NCBI GenBank assembly: GCA_964058805.1
Contig: CAXKVV010000835.1
Coordinates: forward strand, 1 to 31,166
Reading direction: 5' to 3'
Origin: Schoenoplectus triqueter
Lineage: Eukaryota > Streptophyta > Magnoliopsida > Poales > Cyperaceae
Length of the DNA: 31,166 bases
The position numbers and the translations under genes are program-made. The stretch's first letter is position 1. Each line of letters starts with the position of its first letter. The notes beneath the pieces were generated by a model that had not been told where the DNA came from, ran no database searches, and was given only the letters and a program-made list of their open reading frames with translations. Of the stretch, positions 1-9,300 are shown piece by piece.

Positions 1-1456
1 GTTTTCGGCGGTCTCTAGGGCGTCGGGCCCCGTTTTCGGCAGTATCGAAGGCGTCGGGTATCGTTTTCATGTTTTGCGCGCCCGAACTCCTTTTCGGCGG
101 TACTGAGGGCGTCGTGTCCCGTTTTCATGTTTTGCGCGCCCGGACACATTTTCGGCGATACCGAGGGCGTCGGGTCCCGTTTTAATGTTTTGCGCGCCCG
201 GACTCATTTTCGGCGGTCTCCAGGGCGTCGGGTCCCGTTTTCGGCGGTATCGAGGGCGTCGGGTATCGTTTTCATGTTTTGCGCCCGAACTCATTTTCGG
301 CGGTACCGAGGGCGTCGGGTCTCGTTTTCATGTTTTGCGCTCCCAGACTCGTTTTGGGCGGTAACGAGGTCGTCGGGTCCCGTTTTCAAGTTTTGCGGGC
401 CCGGACTCATTTTCGGCGGTACCGAGGGCGTTGGGACCCGTTTTCATGTTTTGCGCGCCCGGACTCCTTTTCGGCGGTACCGAGGGCGTCGGGTCCCGTT
501 TTCATGATTTGCCCGCCCGGACTCATTTTCGGCGGTTCCGATGGCGTCAGGTCTCGTTTTCATGTTTTGCGCGCCCGGACTCGTTTTCGGCGGTACCGAG
601 GGCGTCGGGTCCCGTTTTCATGTTTTGCGCGCCCGGACTCGTTTTCGGCTCTACCGAGGGCGTCGGGTCTCGTTTCCACGATTTGGCGCGCCCGGACACG
701 TTTTCGGCGGTACCGAGGGCGTCTTGTCTGGTTTTCTTGTTTTGCGCTACCTGACTAGTTTACGTCGGTGACGAGGGCGTCGGGTCGCGTTTTCATGTTT
801 TGCGCGCCCGGACTCGTTTTCGGCGGTACCGAGGGCGTCGGGTCCCGTTTCCATGTTTTGCGCGCCCAGACTCTTTTTCGGCGATACCGAGGGCGTCGGG
901 TCCCGTTTTAATGTTTTGCTCGCCCGGACTCGTTTTCGTCGGTACCGAGGGCGTCGGGTCTCGTTTCCATGATTTGCGCGCCCGGATTCGTTTTCTACGG
1001 TACCGAGGGCCTCGGATCCAGTTTCCAATTTTTGCTCGCCGGACTCTTTTTCGGCGGTACTGAGGGCGTCTTGTCTCGTTTTCTTCTTTTGCGCTACCTG
1101 ACTAGTTTACGACAGTGACGAGGGCGTCGGGTCGCGTTTTCATGTTTTGCGCGCCCTGACTCGTTTTCGGCCGTACCGAGGGCGTCGGCTCCCGTTTCCA
1201 TGTTTTGCGCGCCCCGACTCGTTTTCGGCGGTCCTGAGGGCGTCGGCTCCCGTTTTCATATTTTGCGCCCCCTGACTCGTTTTCGACGGTCTCGAGGGCG
1301 TCGGGTCTCGTTTTCGGCGGTAACGAGGGCGTCGGGTATCGTTTTCATGTTTTGCGCGACCGGACTCATTTTCGGCGATACCGAGGGCGTCGGGTCCCGT
1401 TTTAATGTTTTGCGCGCTCGTACTCATTTTCGGCGGTCTCGAGGGCGTCGGGCCCC

Positions 1457-1516
1457 GTTTTGGCGATATCGAGGGCGTCGGTTGTCGTTTTGGCGATATC
1501 GAGGGCGTCGGTTGTC
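1457..1516. repeat. two identical 30-bp half-unit copies
   Basis: The half-unit beginning GTTTTGGCGATATC and ending GGTTGTC occurs twice, identically, at 1457-1486 and 1487-1516, next to an ordinary half-unit ending GGGCCCC. This monomer therefore has three half-units in a row. The copies are one base shorter than the usual 31 bp and share a GGTTGTC end seen nowhere else in the window, so they look like a local replication-slippage or exchange product. Confidence 0.8.
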
Positions 1517-4265
1517 GTTTTCATGTTTTGCGCGCCCGTACTCATTTTCAGCGGTACCGAGGGCGTCGTGTCTCATTTTCTTGTTTTGCGCGCCCATAAT
1601 CGTTTTCGACGGTACCGAGGGCGTCGGGTCTCGTTTCCATGATTTGCGCGCCCGGACTAGTTTTCGACGGTACCGAGGGCCTCGGATGCAGTTTCCAAGT
1701 TTTGCGCACCCGGACTCGTTTTCGGTGGTACCGAGGGCGTCGTGTCTCGTTTTCTTCTTTTGCGCTCCCGGACTAGTTTTCGGCAGTAAGGAGGGCGTCG
1801 GGTCGCGTTTTCATGTTTTGCGCGCCCGGACTCGTTTTCGGCCGTACCGAGGGCGTCAGCTCCCGTTTCCATGTTTTGCGCGCCCGACTCGTTTTCGGCG
1901 GTCCCGAGGGCGTCGGCTCCCGTTTTCATGTTTTGCGCTCCCTGACTCGTTTTCGGCGGTCTCGAGGGCGTCGAGTCCCGTTTTCGGCGGTATCGAGGGC
2001 GTCGGGTATCGTTTTCATGTTTTGCGCACCCGAACTCATTTTCGGCGATACCGAGGCCGTTGGGTCCCGTTTTCATGTTTTGCGCGCCCGGACTCGTTTT
2101 CGGCGATATCGAGGGCGTCGGGTCCTGTTTTAATGTTTTGCGCCCGGACTCATTTTCGGCAGTCTCGAGGGCGTCGGGCCCCGTTTTTGGCGATATCGAG
2201 GGCGTCGGGTATCGTTTTCATGTTTTGCGCGCCCGAACTCATTTTCGGCGGTACTGAGGGCGTCGGGTCCCATTTTCATGTTTTGCACGCCCGGACTCGT
2301 TTTCGGCGGTACCGAGGGCGTCGGGTCCCGTTTTCATGTTTTGCGCGCCCGGACTCGTTTTGGGCGGTTCCGGCGTCGTCGGGTCCCGTTTTAATGTTTT
2401 ACGCGCCCGGACTCGTTTTCGGCTGTCTCGAGGGCGTCGGGCCCCGTTTTCGGCGATATCGAGGGCGTCGGGTATCGTTTTCATGTTTTGCGCGCTCGAA
2501 CTCATTTTCGGCGGTACCGAGGCCGTCGGGTCCCGTTTTCTTGTTTTGCGCGCCCGGACTCGTTTTCGGCGATACCGAGGGCGTCGGGTCCCGTTTTAAT
2601 GTTTTGCGCGCCTGGACTCGTTTTCGATGGTCTCGAAGGCGTCGGGTCACGTTTTCGGCGGTACCGAGGGCGTCGTGTCTCATTTTCTTATTTTGCGCGC
2701 CCGGACTCGTTTTCGGCGGTACCCATAGCGTCGGGTCCCTTTTTCATGTTTTGCGCGCCCGGACTCGTTTTAGACGGAACCGAGGGCCTCGGGTCCCGTT
2801 TTCAAGTTTTACGCGCCCGGACTCGTTTTCGACGATACCGAGGGCGTCGGGTATCGTTTTAATGTTTTGCGCGCCCGAACTCATTTTCGGCGGTACCGAG
2901 GGCGTCGGGTCCCGTTTTCATGTTTTGCGCGCCCAGACTCGTTTTCGGCAATACCGAGGGCGTCGGGTCCCGGCCTCATGTTTTGTGCGTCGGGTCCCGT
3001 TTTTGGCGGTATCGAGGGCATCGGGTATCGTTTTCATGTTTTGCGCGCGCAAACTCATTTTCGGCGGTCACACGGGCGTCGGGTCTCGTTTTCACGTTTC
3101 GCACGCCCGAACTCATTTTCGGCGGAACCGAGGGCGTCGGGTCCAGTTTTCATGTTTTGCTCGTCCGGACTCGTTTTCGACGGTACCGTGGGCGTCGTGT
3201 CTCGTTTTCTTGTTTTGCGCGCCCGGACTCATTTTCGGCGGTACCGAGGGCGTCGGTTCTCGTTTTCATGTTGTGCGTGTCGGGACTCGTTATCGGCGGT
3301 ACCGAGGGCGTCGGGTCTCGTTTTCATGTTTTGGGCGCCCGGACTCATTTTTGACGGTACCGTGGTCGTCGGGTCCCGTTTTCATGTTTTGCGCGCCCGG
3401 ACTTATTTTCGGCGGTCCCGAGGGCGTCAGCTCCCGTTTTCATGTGTTTGCGCTCCCTGACTCGTTTTTGGCGGTAACGAGGGTGTCGGGTCCCGTTTTA
3501 TTATTTTGCGCGCCCGGACTCGTTTTCGGCGGTACCGAGGGCGTCGTGTCTCATTTTCTTATTTTGCGCGCCCGGACTCGTTTTCGACGGTACCGAGGGC
3601 ATCGGGTCTTGTTTCCATGATTTGCCCGCCCGGACTAGTTTTCGACGGTACCGAGGGCGTCGTGTCTCGTTTTCTTCTTTTGCGCTCCCGGACTAGTTTT
3701 CGGCAGTAAGGAGGGCGTCGGGTCGCGTTTTCATGTTTTGCGCGCCCGGACTCATTTTCGGCCGTACCGAGGGCGTCAGCACCCGTTTCCAAGTTTTGCG
3801 CGCCCCGACTCATTTTCGGCGGTCCCTCGGGCGTCGGCTCCCGTTTTCATGTTTTGCGCTCCCTGACTCATTTTCGGCGGTTTCGAGGGCGTCGGGTCCC
3901 GTTTTCGGCGGTATTGAGGGCGTCGGGTCCCGTTTTTATGTTTTGCCCGCCCGAACTCATTTTCGGCGGTACCGATGGCGTCGGGTCCAGTTTTCATGTT
4001 TTGCGCGCCCGGACTCGTTTTCGGCGATACCGAGGGCGTCGGGTCCCGTTTTAATGTTTTGCGCGCCCGGTCTCGTTTTCGGCTGTCTCGAGGACGTCGG
4101 GCCCCGTTTTCGGCGATATCGAGGGCGTTGGGTATCGTTTTCATGTTTTGCGCGCCCGAACTCATTTTTGGTGGTACTGAGGCCGTCGGGTCCCTTTTTC
4201 ATGTTTTGCGCGCCCGGACTCGTTTTCGGCGACACCGTGGGCGTCGGGTCCCGTTTTAATGTTTT

Positions 4266-4270
4266 GCGCG
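4266..4270. other. target-site duplication, left copy
   Basis: GCGCG directly precedes the 5' LTR and is repeated directly after the 3' LTR. Five bases is the usual duplication length for Ty3/gypsy integrases. The target lies in the GTTTTGCGCGCCC part of a satellite unit. Confidence 0.93.
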
Positions 4271-4652
4271 TGATGAACGATATTTATAACTATAATTTCA
4301 TACATAGTTAAGCCAAAAACTAAATTCAATTATTTTATTTTATTGCATTTTATTTATTTTTAGCTAGTTTTGTACAATTTCTGTCAAGAGATCGGTTGCT
4401 ACGCATTTTGTATTTTGTTTTGCAGTTTTTGAAGCAAATTGGAGCTAATTATGAGCTGACCCATTTCGTGACCCGCTTCATTGGCCTCTGTCACATCAGG
4501 CCCTGATTGGCGCAATTTCTCCTGTCGGCATTGAAGGGAAATAAAATAACCAAGCCCTATTTGCATTTATTGATTAACAATCAAACTTGATTCTTCAATT
4601 AATTACATCCAGCGCCATCTTATCTGGAGACAAAGGAGCAAATAATTTTATC

Positions 4653-4791
4653 CGCCAATTACTGTGTGCGCCAATTAATGAAGATGTAATGGAGATACGC
4701 CATGTATTATTTGACCTCTTTATTTAGCGGGAATTGAAATTGATATGTACATCTCATTAATGATTTTCAATCAAGCTGAAGACGCCAATTA
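4653..4791 (+). promoter_or_regulatory. three CGCCAATTA boxes in U3 of the 5' LTR
   Basis: The 9-mer CGCCAATTA, which contains a CCAAT core, occurs at 4653-4661, 4669-4677 and 4783-4791, and again in the 3' LTR at 13736, 13752 and 13866. All three lie 80-220 bp upstream of the TATA-like site at 4870, where promoter-proximal elements would be expected. A regulatory role is inferred from position and repetition only. Confidence 0.4.
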
Positions 4792-4869
4792 ATTGCATAA
4801 TATGCAACCGGTTCCAAAAGGATTAGTCCCACAATTAAGAATTTTTTATCTCAAGCTCTTTTGCTCTTC

Positions 4870-4877
4870 TATATAAA
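4870..4877 (+). promoter_or_regulatory. likely TATA box of the 5' LTR
   Basis: TATATAAA stands in the context CTATATAAACC and is a strong plant TATA-box match. Transcription would then start roughly 25-35 bp downstream, near 4900-4910, placing the U3/R border about 630 bp into the LTR. The same 11-mer recurs at 5619-5629, so which one is used is not settled. The copy in the 3' LTR is at 13953-13960. Confidence 0.55.
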
Positions 4878-5431
4878 CCTTGCCAATCTACACATCTAGG
4901 CATCCCATTCTTCATCCTTCTCTTCTTTCATCTTGGACTAGCATTCGTGCTGGACCGAGAAAAATCTATTTTTGTTCTTTCCTCCATTGGCAAAGTCTCC
5001 AGAAGCAAGCAAGGTGCTCGGTTGCAAGGCAGCGTCTCTTCTCGAGTTGCAAGAAACGGGTTGTATTTTCTCTTTTCTTTTAATTTTATTAGAGATGTTT
5101 ATTTTTGCATTTGTAGTTTTTAGCTTGTTTAGTATGGAAGGCTAAGTCCTCCGTCTAGGGATATGGATGTAGCCTGAATATTTTATGTTATGCATGTTTG
5201 AGTTATTTATATGGTTTATGTGTTGATTTATTTCATATGATTAAACTGCTTGTGATATTATGAGAATAGCTTAGTAATCTTGCTGGTAATATACAACAAA
5301 CTGAAAGGGTGAGTGTATTGCTGACGGGCACAAAGGGGTTACATAAAGTTAGGATTATAATATTATAAACACATTTTAGGCAAGTAAATCATGATACTGT
5401 TACGGTGACGTTGAAAGCCAGACTGAAATGA

Positions 5432-5437
5432 AATAAA
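5432..5437 (+). promoter_or_regulatory. candidate polyadenylation signal in the LTR
   Basis: AATAAA lies downstream of the first TATA-like site, in a position suitable for R-region 3' end formation. Its copy in the 3' LTR is at 14515-14520. Plant poly(A) signals are loose and the LTR is AT-rich, so this is tentative. Confidence 0.3.
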
Positions 5438-5619
5438 CTTAGGCACCTTGTGCACGACAGTGTATTAGAAAGTAAGGGAATTTAAGATATATCACATAAA
5501 TTAATGGACTTAAGCCGAAGTGGTATGGTGCGACGGTATCCTGTCATATTTGGACTAGGTACGGTATAATTAGCTATAGACATATAGTTAATTATCAATA
5601 ATAGGATATATCCCTCAAC

Positions 5620-5627
5620 TATATAAA
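5620..5627 (+). promoter_or_regulatory. second TATA-like site in the 5' LTR
   Basis: A second TATATAAA within an identical CTATATAAACC 11-mer, 750 bp downstream of the first. If used, it would give a much shorter R-U5 region. Surrounding sequence is AT-rich, so chance is possible. Confidence 0.3.
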
Positions 5628-5742
5628 CCAACAAATATGATATAAATAAGCAAGCATGTATAACTAAAATATGATGGTGAACCCATATACCTAGATACTT
5701 CATATTCATAAGAAAAATCAGTTTTACCCCCGAGTTATTAGT

Positions 5743-5875
5743 GCAGCCCGCATTCCTTTCAATACAGACTGCATTCAGTGACTCAATCCAAATTCCTAGG
5801 ATTTGACCTACATTAGTGGATTCAAGGTGCATTCCTGGACACAGGCTGCATCTCTCTTCTTTTTAGGTTGCATTT
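5743..5875. repeat. cluster of CAG-NY-TGCAT-like motifs in the LTR
   Basis: Within about 130 bp the LTR has GCAGCCCGCATTC (5743), CAGACTGCATTC (5765), a GACCTACATTA variant (5807; GACCTGCATTA in the 3' LTR), AGGTGCATTC (5825), ACAGGCTGCATC (5841) and AGGTTGCATTT (5865). Related motifs recur inside the gag-pol linkers and the 3' region. Repetition is clear; function is not known. Confidence 0.5.
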
Positions 5876-6098
5876 CTAGGATACAAACATCATTTTTATT
5901 ATTTATTTTAGTTTTAAGATTGAACCAACTCACTTTTGATCGGTGTAGATTACTAAAGGTTAGTTAACCAGTACTTCTTAGCTCCTCCCTGTGGATCGAT
6001 AACCCAAAGTACTATACGATTAGGTCGTGCGCTTGCGATCGATTGTATTAATACTAGGGCTTAATTTGTTAAGCTACACAGACACCATCAAGCTTTTC

Positions 6099-6116
6099 TG
6101 GCGCCGTTGCCGGGGA
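6099..6116 (+). other. primer binding site, tRNA-Asp type
   Basis: TGGCGCCGTTGCCGGGGA is complementary to the 3' end of plant tRNA-Asp(GUC), including the CCA tail, from my knowledge of that tRNA. It lies 8 bp after the LTR end. Minus-strand DNA synthesis would be primed here. A tRNA-Asp primer is typical of Athila elements. Confidence 0.9.
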
Positions 6117-6344
6117 GGTAACAATAGAATATTGGTAAAACTTACATATAGGTGAGCCTAGACCACTTTTATTTATTTTTCTTCTTTTTTTGTTCACTTC
6201 TTTCACTTCTCTCTTCCTTTTCTCTTTTCAGAAATTACACTGGCTGCTGCTCCCTCACGGCCAATCACACGTGCATACTTGAGGCAATATCCTGAATTGG
6301 CGAACGACACTGATCAAGTGATTCGATCAAACGAAGATCCACCA
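6117..6344 (+). other. gag leader with possible 80-bp intron
   Basis: Untranslated leader between the primer binding site and the first in-frame ATG. It contains a good plant 5' splice site, AG|GTGAGC, with the intron starting at 6152. A long pyrimidine tract follows and ends TTTTCAG at 6225-6231, giving an 80-bp T-rich candidate intron. A weaker donor, AG|GTAACA, starts at 6118. The gag frame is open back to a stop at 6159-6161 but has no ATG upstream of 6345, with or without splicing at either donor. Any intron would therefore be in the 5' UTR. Splicing is inferred, not shown. Confidence 0.4.
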
Positions 6345-9300
6345 ATGGCGAACGAACGACCCAAACTATTGAAGGATTTCGTTGTTCCAAATGCAACGTC
6401 AATCAGAACAAGCATTGTTGCACCCGCAGTGGGGGCAAATAATTTTGAACTCAAACCTGCTCTAATAAATATGGTCCAACAACATCCGTTCAATGGTTTA
6501 CCAAATGAGGACCCAAATTTGCACCTGTCTGTTTTTCTCGAAATTTGTAATACCCTTAAGGTTAATGGTGTGACCGATGATGCCATTAGACTTAGGTTAT
6601 TTCCATTCTCATTGGCAGGTAAGGCAAGAGCATGGTTACAGTCCTTGACTATTGGTACCATCACCACTTGGGACCAGTTAGCTGAAGCATTTTTGGCAAA
6701 ATATTTTCCACCTACAAAGACAGCCCTCCTTAGAACTCAAATCAACTCTTTTCAACAAAAAGAGGGTGAATCTTTGTATGACGCATGGGAAAGATTTAAA
6801 GACTTACTTAGAAGTTGTCCACATCATGGTCTAGAGAAATGGCTCGTAATTCATATATTTTATAATGGATTGAATTACAACACTAAACTGACCGTAAATG
6901 CAGCTGCAGGAGGATCATTCATGAATCTCAACGTTGAAGATGGATATACACTATTGGAAGATATAGCTTTGAATCATCAACAATGGAATCCAGAGAGACC
7001 CGCTCCTAAAGCTGGCATCTTTCAAGTCGACAACTCAACTCTTCTCTCAGCTCAGATGGATGCACTCACAAGACAGTTGGCTCAGATGAATTCAGGTGCA
7101 AGTGCAACCAATACAACTAAAGCAATCAATGCAGGTAACATCTTTTCATGTGAGCATTGTGGAGGTATGGATCATACAACTCTCGAGTGCCAACTTGGAA
7201 TACAAGAGTCCGGCCTAGAACAGGTTAGTGCATTGAATAATTTTGGTAGGCCCCAAAATGACCCATACTCAAACACATACAATCCTGGTTGGAGGAACCA
7301 CCCGAACTTTTCATATAAAAACAATCAAAACATGGTTCCCCAACAAAATAACCAGAATCCTCCAGGTTTTCCTCAAAGACAATTCAATTCCCAACCAGCT
7401 CCGCAAAAGTCAAACTTAGAGATCATGATGGAAAATTTCATGACCCAACAACAAAAGACGACACAAGACTTAAGAGACGTAGTTCGAGATCTAACAACAA
7501 AGGTTGATAGCTTAACAACACAAAATAAAATGTTAGAAACTCAAATTGCGCAACAAGCTAGTTCGTCTAGGGCTCTGGGGAAGTTACCAAGTCAGCCTGA
7601 ACCTAACCCGAGAGAGCAACACATCAAGGCTCTGACTTTGCGAAGCGGAAAACAAATTGGAGATTCAAGTTCGACAACGCAGCCTGCAATGTTTAAGAGT
7701 GTCCCAGTTGAACGAGATGTAGACGACATTAACTCAGACGCGAGCAATACCAAGGATGATGCAGGCGACACTGGCAAGAGTGCAGGCAGGAATGAAGAAC
7801 CAAAGTATGTAGTACCATCAAAGTACAAATCTCCACTCCCTTTTCCACAAAGAGTTGTCCAAGCCAAACTTGACAAACAATTCAGTAAATTTTTGGAGTT
7901 GTTGAAAACTTTGAAAATCGAGATGCCATTTACTGATGTTTTGACACAGATGCCCTCTTATGCTAAGTTCTTGAAAGAGATCTTATCAAATAAGAGAAAG
8001 CTAGAAGAGCATCAAACAGTGGCACTGACAACTGAGTGCAGCGCGGTACTTCAGAATAATTTGCCCCAAAAATTAGAAGATCCAGGCTGTTATGCAATCC
8101 CTTGTTTAATTGGCAATTTCCATATTAACAAGGCACTGTGTGATCTGGGGGCAAGTGTCAGTCTGATGCCGCTAAGTATTTTTGAAAAGATCGGTTTTGG
8201 TGAACTGAAGTCAGCCCGCATTCCGTTACAATTAGCTGACCGATCTGTTAGGTACTCCACTGGCATTCTAGAGGATGTACCTATTCGAGTTGGCAAACTC
8301 ATTGTCCCTGTGGATTTTGTGGTTGTCGAAATGGAAGAAGACCCACAAATCCCCATCATTTTGGGTAGGGCTTTCCTCAGAACTGCCGGCGCATTCATCG
8401 ATGTTAAGAATGGCAGACTTACCCTAAACATGGGAGACGAGAAGGTGGAATTCAATTTCTCAAAAACAATCAAACGTCCTTCTCATGATGACTCTTGTTT
8501 GAGAATTGATTATTTTGACACTCTAGAGCAAGAAATTCTTGACGAGCATATCATTTCTGATTCATTCGGGCATAACCCTTTGCTTGATGACTGGAGTGAT
8601 AGTGATGAGGAAGACAATGCATGTGAGAATCAAGAGTTTGAACCGCTTACATCAGCAAATGCGGTGACTACTAAAGATGCAGGCTGCATCAAAGATAATT
8701 CAGGTCGCATTGGAGAGTGTGACCAGCCTGCATCAGACGATGCACCTAAGGTAGAGCTCAAACCTCTCCCCTCTAACCTTAGGTATGCATTTCTCGGGCC
8801 AAATGATACGTACCCAGTGATCATAAATGCCAACCTCAGCGAATCAGAGACTCATTCTCTACTCGCAGAGCTTCGGTTACACAAAAAGGCCATTGGATAC
8901 ACAATAAATGATATCAAGGGGATCAACCCCTCGGTTTGCATGCATAGAATTTTGATGGAAGATGATCACAAACCATCCATTGAGTCTCAGAGAAGGTTGA
9001 ATCCTAATCTAAAGGATGTGGTCAAGAAAGAAGTTCTTAAGTTGCTAGATGCGGGTATCATTTACCCCATCTCTGACAGTAACTGGGTGAGTCCAATTCA
9101 TGTAGTGCCAAAGAAAGGCGGAACCACTGTAATCAGAAATGATAACAATGAATTGATCCCAACTCGAGTGGTTACTGGCTGGCGCATGTGTATTGACTAC
9201 AGAAAATTAAACAAGGCCACCCGAAAGGATCACTTTCCCTTACCTTTCATTGATCAAATGTTGGAAAGGTTAGCAAAGCACACTCATTTTTGTTACTTAG

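Larger units (their letters stand above)
1..4270. repeat. 58-bp GC-rich satellite array, left block
   Basis: Head-to-tail tandem array; the left end runs off the window. The basic unit is 58 bp: successive GTTTTGC landmarks at 564 and 622 are exactly 58 apart. Each consensus unit holds three GTTTT islands spaced 19, 31 and 8 bp, a GCGCGCCCGGACTC segment and a GGTACC (KpnI) site. By count it has 37 G/C of 58 bases (about 64%) and 10 CpG. Some units carry an extra 31-bp half-unit (for example near 30-60, 241-270, 1981-2010 and 2190-2215), giving 89-bp monomers. All units point the same way. Long open frames here, such as 1200-3620, follow from the unit lacking stops in all forward frames and are not called as genes. 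A subrepeat of an rDNA spacer is an alternative, but no rRNA sequence is seen. Confidence 0.95.
4271..6090 (+). repeat. 5' LTR
   Basis: 1,820 bp, repeated at 13354-15173 with a constant offset of 9,083. It begins TGATGAACG and ends CACCATCA, so the outer five bases form a perfect inverted repeat. The only difference I found is A at 5810 against G at 14893. It holds a TATA-like site at 4870, three CGCCAATTA boxes upstream of that, an AATAAA at 5432 and a cluster of CAGNYTGCAT-like motifs at 5743-5875. Short open frames inside both LTRs (such as 5482-5832 on the minus strand) have no recognisable product and are not called. Confidence 0.97.

Noticed and set aside
1200..3620. Large forward open frame of about 806 codons in the satellite
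   Set aside because: It is a read-through of the stop-free 58-bp unit in all three frames. It has no domain, the same peptide appears in many overlapping frames, and it starts and stops at random unit variants.
1..4270. CRISPR-like array
   Set aside because: Repeats are contiguous and head-to-tail with no unique spacers of constant size. The context is a eukaryotic satellite with an LTR retrotransposon.
4880..5083. 67-codon forward frame in the LTR, copied at 13963-14166
   Set aside because: It begins with TTG rather than ATG, is short, and has no recognisable product.
5482..5832. 116-codon minus-strand frame in the 5' LTR, copied at 14565-14915
   Set aside because: It is present only because the LTR is duplicated, lies antisense in AT-rich DNA, and has no recognisable product.
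6279..6344. Longer gag start upstream of the ATG
   Set aside because: The open frame extends back, but its apparent first codon is TTG and there is no ATG between the upstream stop at 6159 and 6345. The plant start is taken as 6345.
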